NCBI RefSeq assembly: GCF_051014685.1
Contig: NC_135054.1
Coordinates: 10,234,001-10,298,000, forward strand
DNA length: 64,000 nucleotides
DNA from: Ptiloglossa arizonensis
Lineage: Eukaryota; Arthropoda; Insecta; Hymenoptera; Colletidae
Direction: 5' to 3'
Every line of letters begins with the position of its first letter. The first letter of the stretch is position 1. Below the pieces are notes generated by a model that searched no databases, was not told the DNA's origin, and saw nothing but the letters and a program-made list of their open reading frames with translations. Made by a program: the position numbers and the translations under genes. This document shows positions 26,161-39,772 of the stretch, piece after piece.

Positions 26161-29100
26161 ACCTGCCGATGGGAGTTTCATGCGTCACAACCTCGTATCA
26201 ATTAAACGCGTCCAATTATAAATACAGTTGTTTGCCTATTGAAGTAGAAATCGCTGAACATCGGCAAGACTCGTTTCCGCTGCCTTTGAATATTCTCGAT
26301 GCTGCTATATCTACGCAGATTATGCAATATCAGGAAGGATCATGGAATAATGGACGCGCCCTCCGCATCCAGGAGTGCTCGGTAAAAAGCGGGGGCGTAT
26401 TCTTTCCAAAGCGCAAATCACTTTTTCCTCGGCAATAGAGGAGCAATGCCAGCCACCTACGGTTATTTTATTTTATGATCGGTATTTTTATGCGCACGTG
26501 CGAGAGTAGAAGTTGCATTTAATCCGTCTGGAGGAGCGTTTCCCGCGTGGATAACTGGATCAAACTGCTAGGGCCACAGGGATGGTTAAATGGGGAGAAG
26601 ATGGCCCGGGCGCAGAAATCGCGTGGCGTTACCGTTTTATGATCCCCTTCCCATAGAGGCCTCTCTTTTGGCTTCGTTCTCGTCTTTTTATCTCTCTATC
26701 CTTCCACTTTAGCGGTTCCTAAAATGTACGACATAAAACAACGAGAAGGCATACAGGATTTTTAGGGTTTCACGAGAAAGAGAGGGAGAGAGAGAGAGAG
26801 AGAAAAAAAAGGAATAGTTTCTGTATAGGTAGTTGTAAAAGTGTGTTTTATTGTCAGACCTCGGGCAACGAAGAATGTTTTAATATTGGTATTTTACGTC
26901 ACTGTTGGTGGAAGTGATTCAGTTTTATTCGAAAGCCAACACAGAGATCGGTTTAATTTAGAGAAATATTATAAAAGAATAGTTTCTTCGGTTCGAAAAC
27001 CGAGTTAATACTTAAGGGAACGTATCAGAGTCTACGTGATCTTCACTGGGAAATATTTTATGCAATTGCTCGATATAGATTGAGTGCTTTTCGATTAAAT
27101 TTTAAACTAATTAAGCACACTATTTACGGGACAATTATAAGGATGGTATGATATTCATTCGTAATTACAGAACAAAAATAAATTTAGAGTTTGGTAGACC
27201 ATCGTTTTCTTACTTGGAAGAAGAAGTATTTTCTCCTGTTCGAAATAACCTTTTTAATTCTTTCTCGTACTGTGGATGGCACTAATTTGTTGAAATTTTT
27301 TCATTACGCGGTGATTACGATTACAAGGGTCGTTTGAAAATTAATTACATATTCGCGTATGGGTTTAAGTACGAGACTCGGAATTAATTTAATTGTCGAA
27401 AGAGTTGGAACAAGGTTTCGAATGTTCTTGCGATTCACTTTCCTTGTCCACTATCTTCGAACGATTTTCAATATCAATGAAGAAATTGTAAAAGTAGAGA
27501 GAAATCAGAAATATCGACAGCTTAAAAACTGCTGTATCATTTTCCTTCTTTCTTCTTACGTCGTTTACTAATTTTATCACGAGTTTTCTCTTTCTATTTG
27601 ATTTTATGTACTTTATTTCCTTTCCCCGTGTTCCTTTTTTTCTCCGTCTCCAGTACGCGCCATTAAGTCTTTTAAATGAGAATCGAAAGCTGGCAAACTC
27701 TTGAGGATATAATCCTGGCTTTCCGAGGCTATGGTTCTTCTAACAGCGGAAGCTCACTCGTGTGATACTATATGAAAACTATTCCGCTTTAATAACATTT
27801 TCTCTTAGGCCTCTCAAGTTTGGCAATTTTCTTCCAGACGATCGTGCTTTACGATATTTTAAATTCATTTCGCCTTTGGAAATGAGGGATGCGCCTTTAA
27901 CGTTACAACATGCTTCGTAACTTTATCGAAATTATGATCGCAAAAGTTTCTTAGAACAAAATGTATACGTGTCTATGTTGAATGAAATTTTGTTAGATAG
28001 TTAAACGAGATTGGAATAGGGTTTTAAGTATTTCTTTTATTTTTTTATCCTGCTTCCAATTACCTAGTCGTCCCATAATGATGATAGTATTCGTTGTTAA
28101 TATTGTTATCTACACGAGAGGTATCTGGTTGTTGTAACTATTGATCGAAGTTTTGTTTTAGCGTAAGTTAAATGAGAGATTCAAAAGAGAAACAGGTAAT
28201 TTCCTTGTGAACGTAACAGAGTGAATAATTTCTTTGTTAAATGTTCATAAATAATGTAACAGCAGTTCGACAAGTACGATGCAACACGAATATATTTCCT
28301 CGAAGGAAAGTTATCGAAAGATTTCAATTTAAGAACAAACTTCGTTGAAATTTTATAAATATATTGTGTGTCCGTGTTAAGATAATGATACTTTTCTTTT
28401 GTTTTGCTAAATAACCAGCATTTATGTACGATAAAAACAGTACGATAAACACAAAAGAATTGCAAATACTCAAATACAAATTTCAGTCCAATATAGTCAA
28501 CATTGTAACATGAAATTTTATCAGCGTTGCAGTATTTAATACAATAGTTATTGTTAAAGAGCATCTAGGATTTTCGTCTTTAATAATAAACAGAATTAGC
28601 ATGAAAATGATTAAGAATTACGCGGCCTCATTCCATTCTGCAACATCTCGTGTATATAATTCCGACTTTCTTGGTTCCCGTGAGAATATCGTCTGTTTCA
28701 CGCGAAGAACGTACACACGTAAATTTATGGCGAAATGCTGCTTCACTATACTACTCCACTCTGCCATATTAGACCGTATCCTCGAATTCTCATGCACGAC
28801 CCAAGATTTATACCGCAGCTAAACTCGACATTCAATGCTTATCATTATTAACGAAATTTATTTCTTTTTTCGTTTATAAACGTTCTACGTGAACATTTTT
28901 GGCAAATATTTGTATAAAAACAATATTGTGTAGAAAAATATTGCGGTTACAATTTGTGTAATACACCATAAGTAGCTTGGATGAGCACATTCGTAGCTCT
29001 GTATTTATAACAGTAGGTATATTCGAAGCTTATTCCTTTTTGGATGTAAAATGGCTAATCTTCTAAAACGAACAGGTTACATTTATCGATAAATTGTTAT

Positions 29101-29340
29101 TTTCTGCATTGGTCTGCGTATTTGAAAATTTCATAACGAGTTAATCAGTTTCCCGCCGAGTTTGTTTCAGTAGTCCGTTTAAAGAATACATTTTCTTACT
29201 AGTTTTGAAATATTTAAAACAATTACGAAAACATATTTAATATTTTTGTTCTAAATTCTATATACTTTTATTTTATTCCTTACTAATTTATTAATTTATT
29301 AATTTACTCGCTAAATACAGTTTCACTTGTTTATCCGACG
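26160..29340. other. GC-richer block 26160-26700 then AT-rich DNA; orphan acceptor at 27655
   Basis: The block has no splice-flanked exon. At 27595-27655 a long C/T tract ends in ctccag and would score well as an acceptor, but the one open frame after it stops within 17 codons and no donor precedes the stop. Confidence 0.45.
26773..26811. repeat. (GA)n microsatellite with terminal A run
   Basis: A pure purine stretch of GAGAAA, GGGA and a GA run ends in eight A residues. It is a simple sequence repeat with no gene association visible. Confidence 0.9.
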
Positions 29341-29346
29341 ATTATG

Positions 29347-29368
29347 TTGCTCGAGTTAACTCGAGCAA
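29347..29368. repeat. Perfect 22-bp palindrome
   Basis: The segment is ttgctcgagt followed immediately by its exact reverse complement aactcgagcaa-type half, with GTTAAC at the centre and a CTCGAG in each arm. Symmetry stops exactly at its ends. It is 22 bp upstream of another hairpin (29391-29413). A dyad-binding protein site or the centre of a former inverted repeat are possible. Confidence 0.9.
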
Positions 29369-29390
29369 GTGAGCAGTTAATCTAGTCCTT

Positions 29391-29413
29391 AACCCTTTCG
29401 ATGCGAAAGGGTT
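29391..29413. repeat. Perfect hairpin, 10-bp arms, ATG loop
   Basis: The arms AACCCTTTCG and CGAAAGGGTT are exact reverse complements separated by three bases. It is preceded by TT, giving TTAACCCTTT, the form of piggyBac-like element ends (TTAA target plus CCCTTT). No matching opposite end was found nearby, so it may be a relic or coincidence. Confidence 0.85.
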
Positions 29414-32400
29414 TTCGAGTAGCGAATGTAGTCACCAGGCACACGAAAATGATAAAACCAGTGATACGTATATGTAGGAGACTCCCTGAATAGTGAAGTT
29501 AATAATAATTCATTTCTAGAAGTTAACGCCGAAGTGTAATATTTAATATGTATAAGGAATAGAAACATGCAGAAACTCAATTTATCAACTTTCTTCATTT
29601 ACATCAACCTCGTTTTCAGAGGCTCGTATTTAGTCAGATAAAATATTCCTACTTATTTCTTTTATCGGGGTCAAATAGATTCTATCATTTGCATAACAAG
29701 TATTTTATGTTCTCTATTGAAACTTGACATTGTACCAAGTTGCTTGAGTTTTAATTTTTGAAGCTCTGATGTCTATGTATCTTTCATAACAATTTCGAAA
29801 ACATTGTTGTATAAACATCTGTCTGAGTTAATAATTCCTATAACATCGTTTCCTAGTTGTCATTTAATAAAACAGTGGAATCTTTCGTTTTGTTGTTTAT
29901 TAGAAACACGATTGTACTCCATTGATGTACCTCTATTTCAAAATTTGTTATAATATTCGTTAAGTATGTATATCGTATTAGTGTTAATAAATAGAAATGA
30001 GACTGATTATGGCGTTGAATTAAACAGCGATGTTGTGATTATTTGGAGCTATTAATTTAGTTACGAGAATTGTTTATTAGTATATTAAATGTCTTCCACT
30101 TCGCTGCATATTGCTAAATAATTGATACATCACGAATGTAATCGTACGGAAGGTGTATTTAATTGAAATCGATTCATTTCTCTTTGATTATCAATCACAA
30201 TTGGTCACGATCGATCATTTTAGTATTATTCTCTTCACATTGGAGTTACTCATATGTATGTTGTCAATGCATAGTTATATAGTTGGTCACAGTCATCCAG
30301 CTTCTCTCGTTCACCTAAAACATTTTATATTTGTGTTAGATTTGTAAATTCATTTATTTAAGAAGAGAAATTTGTACAAAATGGAGAAAATTAAAATTGC
30401 CATCTAATTATAATACGTATTATCGAAATATTATATCCATACAATTCTACAAATTTATAATACTTTTATTTTATCTATATATTTAACATCGCATCAACTG
30501 TGCCTAAATGGTTATTAGAAACGATGGTTGTACTTTGTCTAATACTTTAGACAGATACTAATATCGACTAGAAATGTCTCATTTGTTTTGCGTGAGTAAT
30601 TATGAAAATTTGAATTGATTTACGTTTCGTATTACGAGGAACATAATGTAAGTAGTCGGAATTGACTTATCCGTTTCAGTAAATAATACCTGCAGCGAAG
30701 CAGTGAATGGTACTAAATTTTCCTTTGGTACAAGTCAGGCAAAGAAATGTAAAGTTAGAAGCATTGTTTCTGCTTGAAAAGGAATCAAACAAGGGAAGAA
30801 AAATAAGAAACTTGCCGAGTTTCGTGCCAGACGGTACTAGGGTCCGCCTGCTATTTTCTCCCGTGCTTCCAAGGCATTTAAAAGTCAATCCACAATCAGT
30901 GTTTTATGGGAAAGATTAAGGCTCGCATTCTGAAGCTTCCTTGTGTAGCAGAAAAGACCATTAAGCTTAAGCAAATGAAACGGAGTACTTGTTGTACCAT
31001 GATTTTTCTTCTCGCCCTTGATGAACACCCCAAGTGATTTTCATAATCGTAATCTTAATATTTGTCAGGGATTCCTATCGTTTTAATGCGGATTTTGTCG
31101 GGTGAAAATTTATGCGTTGAATCCTGTATCTTGCTGGCGAAAAGTCCAATATTTATTTAGGTCTCGAAGCTTCCCAAGCAAATGTGCTTTAAATGGATAT
31201 ATGTATAGGGTTTAAAAATCTAAAAAGGATTTAATGACAATTTTTACTTTTAATTTTGATTTAATAAAAGATAGATTCAAATATTGAATATCAACTAGAA
31301 AGTTGTATAAATATATAAATTATGAAATATTGGAACGTTTTATTCGGTTGGTGAAATATTGAATCATTTTATTCGGTTGGTGAAATATGTAAATAGAATT
31401 TCTCGTAAGTACGAAACGCCTTCTTTTCAGAAACTCGTAACTTTGTTACTAATATCAATATCACGATATTTTTTATCGATTGCTCATTGCAAGGAAGAAT
31501 GTGTTATACATGTGCTTTACTCGACCCCCAAAATAACGAAATTACCCAGTTTATCGGATTATCCATTTTTATACGGGCCTGAAATTTTTAAGTGCACAGT
31601 TTTGACGAATATTGTTTTAATTTGCTGAGTTTCGGATAATACGGTTCTGAACAATACGAAATTTATTGAAGGTGTTACTCGAGAGTACGGTGTTTATTGC
31701 GTAGCTTAACAATGCAGTAAACTCTTTAAAAAAAGAGTACTGCTACCATTTGCTTTGCGTTTCCAATAAAGAATAATGGAATTTGTAATGATCAATTAAA
31801 GCAAGAAGTAAACGCTGATAGTTCAAAGGAGGGCAATGCCTGTCCTAAAATCAAACCGCTATAAACTTTCTAAGCATTCTCGTAAAAGTCATTACAGTCT
31901 GAAAGTGTTTACAACTTCGAAAGGAAGTGTATCAGGACATATGATCACGCGACCCTTTTTCATCCTCTGAGTAAGTATTGTAGACTAAGCTCTCAAAGTT
32001 TACCAATTTATTTCTGGAGCCACTCATAGTAAATTGCAGAAGTATTCGTACTTAATCAATTGCTGGCTTCAAATACTTAAAGGACATTACTATGTTACCG
32101 AAGTTCTGTACTAGAATTCTATGTTCATGCTCTTAAAGAGCACGTTGCATTACTCTTTTTGAAGAATGAATCATCAAATTGATCTAATTTTTTAATATAT
32201 TTGTACGATAATTATTATGAGATCGACAAAAATATACGGTGTACCGATTAAACTTTCAATTTAATACATTTTTTTGAAAACTGATCATTCGATACGACAA
32301 AAATAAGATTTCAAGTAAACTATTTACAAATTCACAACCTTTACATTAAATGATACTTTTCAAACAATCTGTTGTATTATATAATACTGTTGCTAACGTT

Positions 32401-32929
32401 GAACCAGTTATTTCTAAATATTTTTTAATTTTTCTCACAATAGCTCTATTTTTGCGCGTACTTATCTTTCGTGAATCCAATTTCACGTTTTTAATTATAT
32501 GTTGCAGCATATATTGATATTCATCGAACTTACAGTTTCTGAGTAAAATATTCTTTCAGTTATGCTTTTTATAGATTCATTATGTCACGGAGACTTCGCT
32601 CACTCTTCGTTCAGTTTTCGACACTAATTACTTCTGACAATACCATATTGGATACTAATGTATTATATTCGAGAAAACTGAAAGGTAAAGTTGGCCAGGT
32701 TCGTAAATGTATTTACAAATGTATTTACTCTGTGTGTGTATAAACAATGCACGTGTCATTTGCACACGGTGAACCAGAATTTATTCGTAACGCTATATAA
32801 ATAAATGACTGACTTTGACGAGGCCTACGGTTCACTCGTGCTCGTCCAATTTTTACAAATATTTACGAGTATAATTCTTCAAGAATAAATTCATTAAACG
32901 AATTTAGCGCCGAGAGCTTACCTATCCAT
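29414..32929. other. AT-rich intronic DNA between palindrome pair and 130-bp repeats
   Basis: Apart from the 29-bp tandem repeat at 31323 I see no supported feature. Confidence 0.55.
31323..31389. repeat. Tandem repeat, 29-bp unit, about 2.3 copies
   Basis: The block tgaaatattggaacgtttta plus ttcggttgg is followed by tgaaatattgaatcatttta plus ttcggttgg, and then the start of a third unit. The two full copies differ at a few positions. Confidence 0.88.
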
Positions 32930-33330
32930 TACCGAAGTGCTTAATTCAATGATGAAAAAGTCGATTAAAAATATATCTATCAATACGAATGCTTAATTCG
33001 TACAGCGAATATTTTCATCGACAAGCATCGCGTAGCATTTTTCCTAAAAAACCACCGACCAACCGAAGTGAAACAAGATTGATTAAATAGATATTTATTC
33101 GTACAAATCGATCGTGTGCTTAATTAATACATCGAACATTTTTATCGATAAGAACACCGTAGCATATTTCGTAAAAAAAAAACCTACCGACCAACCGAAG
33201 CGAAACAAGATTGATTAAATAGATATTCATTCGTATAAATCGATCCAATGCTTAATTAACGCACAATGAATATTTCTATCGATGAAAGTCTCGCACCACT
33301 TATTCGCGAGAAACCGTCTACCCCAACCGA
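32930..33330. repeat. Tandem duplication, about 127-132-bp unit, about three copies
   Basis: Unit starts (gcttaatt) fall at 32991, 33118 and 33250, with a shorter related start near 32938. The shared interior includes gaccaaccgaagtgaaaca / gaccaaccgaagcgaaaca, agattgattaaatagatatt and atcgat. The last copy is truncated after tatttctatcgatgaaagtc. No frame is conserved across copies. Confidence 0.85.
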
Positions 33331-33379
33331 GACCTTGAATACCTCCTAGACTCACTGTACAAAGGTACACTACTCTTTC

Positions 33380-35280
33380 GTGGCCGATAATTTCGTTTCC
33401 AGAATTAAAAGCGTCATCGTATTCGCGACACTAATTGCAGAGGGGTTCGCTCCGGGTCGCTGGTGTCGTTTAATGTTATCCAGGTGTTGGTATTCCTCGA
33501 CTTCTCACCCTATTGGAAATTAGCGAGATAGGTGGCCGGGTGACTCGGTGTTCGTCAGCGTATTCGGGAAGACAGCAACGAAAAGCGTCGCGTTTACGAT
33601 CCGGGGGGTCGGCGCGCGTGTAAAACGAACAAATGGTGACTGGAAATCAGTCGGGATTCGTTTACGGTGGAAAAAGTCAGACGGAATGAGGCCGAGCCGG
33701 TCAGGCTGGAAAAGAAGTAAGGGTAGCAAGCCATTCGCGTGTCCTGCGCGACGCGAGCGAATCCGTTCGAGCGAGCGAGCGAGCGAGCGAGACGACCCAC
33801 GCTCGTGTACCTAGCCTCGCTCGATGCCAGCCAGAAACTAATTTAAGTTGGAGAATCACTTTGGCTGTTTCGATTTATTCAGATACTCGACGTATTTCCC
33901 GCGAGAGGCCACCCGTCCAACGTTACCCCTCTGACGTGTACTCGTTCCCCTCTACAACCCACCGCCCGTCCAACATTCAGCTTCGATGCATGAGTCCCGA
34001 CATGCACACGTTGCACCCCCTGCCCGTTCCTTCTACGCGAAAATTCGAGGCCGTGGAACCCGTTTAAACCGAACCGACGTGTGCCACGTATTACTTCGGC
34101 TTCGAACCGAACGTACCCGGCCGTCTCGCCTACGTTTCTTCGACATCGCGCGCCCTCGACCCCGTTGACATCGCAAAATTCGACTTCCAAACGGCGATCG
34201 AGACCGGATCTCGATTCTGTTCTTATCGGGAGTGACGGTGGGGGAACCTACCCACCCACGATCCCGTACGCTCGAACGGTGAAATTGATAATACCGAAAC
34301 GGTTCCCTGAAAGATGAAGCGGAGAAAGGTTTTGATTTAGTGGAAGCTGAACGGTTGGTTCTTGATTCAATGTAGTCGTTTGGCGCGTAGTTGTATCGGG
34401 AGTCAGGAGTTTCTTAATCCGATTTCAATCGAGTATCGTGTATCAGCTTTCCTCGAGGGAGTCCAGTGATAGTAGTTTTATACTTCGACACCCGTGCGGA
34501 CGTCGAATGAAAACTTGAATCGAAAATTGTGCACACGGATGCGTGTTCGACTCGGTGATCTTGAACTGATTTTCCGTGTACGTTTGTGTACCGGGACACG
34601 TAACGAGTTTCAAACGTTCTCTTTTAAACGTATACCGGTTTTATCAAGAAAGTGTTTCACGACTTTCGAGCACAGTTTGAAGGTTCTACTCTTCCTGTTA
34701 TCGTGGAACGTAGTCTGTTGACAAATCGTTCCAGCTGATCGACACTTCAGAGAAATATGATCGCGTGCAGCTATGAAGTAGTGGTTTTTCAGACTTTCCT
34801 TGGGGAGTACTGTTCTGAAAGAAATTCCTGAAAATGTACTCTTACGGTTGTCGAGCTTCGATTGTTAATGCATCAATGGAAAGTTCTTTCTCTCGCGCGG
34901 TTCTCCGGTCGTGAAACTGCTCCCCCAAGGATTGCATCCCCTACTTTGGGAAATATTGGTATAAATCGTGTACAATTGCATATGCAATCGCATCAAATAA
35001 GATTACATCTTATCTGATGTTTTATTAACATCGATGGTGTACAATCAACCGTGATATATGTAAGAAATACTAGGAATACCGATATTGTAGAAAATTAAGA
35101 TTTTGAATGTCGAAAGACTCGTCGATGGTCGAGTCCTACGTTTTAGATCGTGAAAATGAGAGAACCACCTTTCACAGATACATTTCCTTCTTTTGGTTAA
35201 CTTCTAAAAGTTTGAAAAGCTGTCTTTGAATTATTAAATTCTGTTATAAAACCTCGCCAGTTATTATATAAGTTTTTTTT
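33380..35280. other. CpG-rich island (33380-34340) then mixed DNA, no gene seen
   Basis: The island includes the (CGAG)n run and frames open on both strands. None is bounded by paired splice sites that I can defend. Confidence 0.45.
33768..33792. repeat. (CGAG)n microsatellite
   Basis: Six consecutive CGAG units lie in a GC-rich, CpG-rich island. Confidence 0.9.
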
Positions 35281-35500
35281 TTAGTTTAAGTAATACCACA
35301 TATTTATTTGTACGTAATACTTCAACGTTTCGATCTTACATCCAGAAGCTCTTGAGGAGAACTTTGAGATACAAATAAATATAGATTTTTTAGTTTAAGT
35401 AATACCCTATATATATATTTGTTTGTACGTAATACCTCAACGTTTCGATCTTACATTCAGACGCTCTTGAGGAGAACTTTGAGATACAAATAAATATATT
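35281..35500. repeat. Tandem duplication, 109-bp unit, two copies
   Basis: Copies begin ttagtttaagtaatacc at 35281 and 35390. They share aacgtttcgatcttacat, ctcttgaggagaactttgag and atacaaataaatata, and the second has a small AT insertion. No coding frame is conserved. Confidence 0.9.
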
Positions 35501-38500
35501 TCCGATATCATCGAAGCATAGAAAAGATCACATTATCCTACATTCACTTATCCTATTATCTTCGACAGACCAAAGATAAAACGTTTATGTTCGTCACAGA
35601 TATTCGCCTGAAATAATTCGAGTTCTCCCTCTACCTATTATTAGTGTAATTACGTAGCGTGTACATCCTTTTAAGAATTGTTCTATTCATTACACAGGAA
35701 CGTTCGATTCGACGTAATACGATTCCTGAACTCTCCGAGTCCTCGGGAATTTCACGCAGCTTTTCTTCTTTTTACCCGTCTCACGGTTTCTCTCTTCGCT
35801 AGCCGATCCAGCAGTTTGATTTCCAGTAGTCAATTGCTCGTTTCACAGGTACGTTTCACTGTCGCGCAGTAAACGCGATAGTTTCTCAGTGTCTAGAAAT
35901 TGCTCCCGGAGCGTGTAAACTTGGCGCGTCTTGCTCTCCAGCGAGCACGGAAAGCAATTTTTACCGAAGCGCATAATTATGCAGGAATTCCGTGAAAATG
36001 GGGGACTCGATGAAACAACGCGCGGCGAATTCTTTCGATCGAGTTTGCTCATTTCGCGCGAGGAAAATCAAACTCGAAAGGTTTTCCATTAGGGAAGGAT
36101 ATTATAGACAACGGGGGGATGGGGTGAGAAATTCGATCGATTTTCACGAGTTTACAGCACTTTAGCGATCGGAATTTTTTGCCCGTTCGGTGGGGAAATC
36201 GTTTCTGTTATGTTTACGGGAAGAACGGTACCTTCCGTCGTCTCAAATGTTCGTTCCGTTTGCTGATAGTTGTTTGAGAGGTTATTTAAAAAAGGAACTC
36301 CTTTTTCACGTTCCACCGTTTACGAACTTAATGGCAACTCGTTTACTCGAACTTAACGAATCTCTCGCGATCACGTGCGGACGAGAATTTCATTTTGTTG
36401 CAAATTGTTCGTTAAAATATGTCAAAGGTATATAGTTTGATTAAGTCGTTCGTTGTTTGAAAACTATTTTTTTCAACGTATCTTCAGTGAGTTCAATCGC
36501 GTTGGTCGTTATCGTTATCCTTCAATATAACGGTTACTGTAAACTTAGAGGCAACTTTATTTAATCTCTATACTTTCAGTTAACGTTTATACGGGAATCC
36601 AATAAACCCACGACTTGCAGATTTCCCCCCGTGTATCGATTTCGTCGAGCAATTGCTTCCAATCGTTTCGACGTTAGTGTGTATATAAGCACGCGCGTTC
36701 GGTAATTGCGCCGGTTGTTGGTTAAACGAATGCGGTAATTATCTGAAAAGTCTTAAGACTACTTGAGCCCCGTGGAAAGTGCGTGGACGTAGCTCTCTAT
36801 TTGCAACGGCTTCGAGTTTAATCGTTCACGCGACACTGCGCGGAAACTTTCACGACACGAGATTCCGTCGCGGTTATCCCGTTTGAGCTTTGTCATTGTC
36901 GTTCAATTGAATATCCACGTGCAGAAATTCGCTACTCGTGCGAGCCGTTCGTTTAGAATTAATTCGCAAACGTGACGCGGCCCTTTCCCTGGATTCCCTA
37001 CGCGCGGAAAATGCGAATCGTGAGTTTTCCCTCGTCGTTGATCATAATTGCGCGGAGACGTAATTGAATCAGGAGGTAGAACGGTATCGATCGGTCGTTG
37101 ATCAATGGAAACTCGATGAATTGGTGAATCGGCACCTGTGATGACGAAACACCCCAGAATATTGACCGTACGCGTAATATGCATGCGTGCATCAACGAAG
37201 ACAATATTTGGCTGGAAGTGCACGCTTGGCGCGACACCAAGGCGCCCTATGACACGCGTAATACGCGAGGAATAGCTTTTAAGTGTCGCGGCCATTACCG
37301 GGATCTCGAAAAACGAGAACACGATCTCACGGTACCGATCACTCATCGGTGGAACGAGCTTCCACGTCTTACCACCCCGTATGATCTCGAACTGCAGTTT
37401 TACCCTTTATCGTCGTGTGTCGTTATCAACTCTTCGACGATGACGAACGAGTGACGAACCCAACTGCAACGCCGGCAAGAATTCGCGCGACTAAACTGTT
37501 CTCTAACAGTTTGCACCAAATTTTGTTTCAGATTTTTCTACGATACGCTGCGGAGAAATTGGAATTTAGTTTCTTGAATTTTTTCAATTGTTTGCACACG
37601 CGTACAGAAATTTAATTTTACATTCTTTGTACATTTGGTCAATGGTACGATTTACGATTTTTACTACTCGAAGCTGTGTGTTTTGTATTTTCTATACTCG
37701 AGAGCAAGGATTCTGATGGATTTGAAGTTGTACTATGGACTGTGGAAAATTTAGTTATCATTCTGCTGGCTTTAAACTTGTTTCAGAAACACAAGAGATC
37801 AACATTTACGATTCTTGTCCAATTTAACAAAAAGAACTGCACGAATGAATTTTCAATCGTATGGAATTCCTCCTTTTTTTATTTTCATCGGGAATGATCG
37901 TCATTCTGGAACAAATTTTCTTTTAAATTGAAACATCGTTGTTGCCAAGTGAAAATTGTAAACAGACTTTTATCTTCAAAAATTCGGATGTTAAAAGTCT
38001 CGAAAAAATACGACACAATTCCTCGAAGCTTTCTCCGCAAAATAAGTAATTTTTAACGTAGTTGAAAATTAACATTCCCGTTACAGGTCGCGGTGCAGCA
38101 CGTTTCAGGTAAAACATGTACTTCGCTGCTACGATCAGCTTTCGTATCACTCGCGTTATATTATTTCATTGGTCTACAATTGAAATTGTCAGGTTGCATA
38201 GTCGTTTCAATAGTACCCTTTGTACACGTAGAACCGTTTTAGTTACTCACTGTATTAATTTAAGCAAATGATGTATTTGAAATTGCCGATTTCGTGTAGT
38301 AAAACACTTTACGATGGAAACGTTTCATATTTCTATTCGTTTAAAATTTTTCACAGAAACAATGTACCCAATGGTCGAAAGTTTGTCTTACCTCTACTTT
38401 GACCAAAAATGAAATTACACTTGTTGAGCTCTTCCTGTATTACGAAGTATTACATTTGAAAATACTTTAGTCTTCGAGGAACTTTCCTATGATGCGATAC

Positions 38501-38688
38501 TGCCTGCTATAAGTTCGCGAGTGCATTTTCCAAGATAGCAGGTTACTGGTGCAGCAAACCCTGTAACCGGAAGGGTCACCTATCGGTGTACGAAAGCTCG
38601 GCGTATAGTGTCATTGGAAATGAGTAAATCATTTTCTATTCTTACGGTAGCCGTATGCATCTACGATGCTTGTCGTGGTAAATTACAG
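35501..38688. other. Mixed intronic DNA, two weak micro-exon-like segments
   Basis: Segments bounded by acceptor- and donor-like sites occur at 35812-35847 (gatccag to cacag|gtacgt) and about 38089-38110 (cgttacag to tttcag|gtaaaa). Both are under 50 bases with weak tracts. I list the region but do not call the exons. Confidence 0.4.
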
Positions 38689-38781
38689 CGTGAGAAAAAT
38701 ACCGAACAAATGGAAAATGCATTATCCGAACCAGAGCCATCTCGACAGTCACCGATGGAGAATATGAGCGATATCTCCACG
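38689..38781 (+). CDS. Candidate 93-bp phase 0-0 exon, or alternative first coding exon
   Basis: The segment starts after aattacag and ends at a strong gtaagtaat donor (38782). It is 31 codons long and phase 0 on both sides; the other two frames contain stops. The product begins REKNTEQMENALSEPEPS and continues RQSPMENMSDIST, a Glu/Ser/Pro-rich, disordered-looking stretch. An in-frame ATG lies at 38710, so it could also be a start exon (MENALSEPEPS...). The acceptor has only a modest pyrimidine tract, which is the weak point. I do not recognise the protein. Low-complexity acidic/Ser-Pro segments are common in regulatory proteins, but that assigns no function. Confidence 0.42.
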
Positions 38782-39772
38782 GTAAGTAATCCGACGTGAA
38801 CAGAAGGAGTGGATGTGGTGAGCCTTTTGTATAATTTCTCAAATTTTAAGAACGAACAATTGCTAAAGTAAGCTCTGTCCATAATACACCGAACAGACGT
38901 TCGGTATATCTACGAAGTATTTTAAATAATACCGTGGATATTACTAATTAAGTTATGTAATTAAATGGTAAATTTAATAATAACGAGAAATCGTGGACTT
39001 TCGGAATAGCTCGTCGAGAAATTAATTAGAGAATAATTACGTTAGAGATGTCGTAATTTATAGGTAAAATTTCAAACTATCGCAATATTTTTTTCGAAAC
39101 GATAGATCTGCGATCCAATATGCGCAAGATAATAATTCGTTTATAATTTTTACGTAGCTGAAACGACTAAAAAGAATTCATTTCGAAAAGTCGATTCTTC
39201 TCGATTGAAACTGGAACAAACCGACGCTCAATACGGTTCAAAGTTTCGGAATTAAGAATTCATTTGTGCAACCCACTTTCGCGAAAATAGGTAAAGAACA
39301 GAAGGTTCAAAGACGTGTATTTTTTAAACATATTCGATTATAATTTCACATAGAGTCCTCGAGTAGAGAAAGCAATCGATTTTTCTGCAAAAGAACACTG
39401 TGACTAAAAAACAGATCGGAGTAATGGAAACATAATTTGTGGAAAATTGTACAATAGAATTCGAATCGAGTAAATTGAAATGTATATAATATATTAGTTC
39501 ATGCGGTACGTTCGTGCTGCGGTGTGTTTGTACTTGTCGCGTTATGTTTCATAAACACAAAGGGAAGAGACAGACACAAGGAGACTTGAATGACGAAACT
39601 GTTACGCTTCAATTTAATTTGTGGTAAGCATTCGAAAGCCACAAATGGGACGTTATAAGAATTTTATATTTAATACCCGGTAAAGTAATGTGAAATGCGT
39701 GTCCATTTTCGTCGTCTTACGTAGTACGAGTTCTGGAAAGGGAATTAGGGCAACAAGTGTAGCAAATAACAT

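Noticed and set aside
27595..27760. Strong acceptor-like C/T tract ending ctccag at 27655
   Set aside because: The only open frame after it stops within 17 codons and no donor precedes the stop; kept only as an orphan site.
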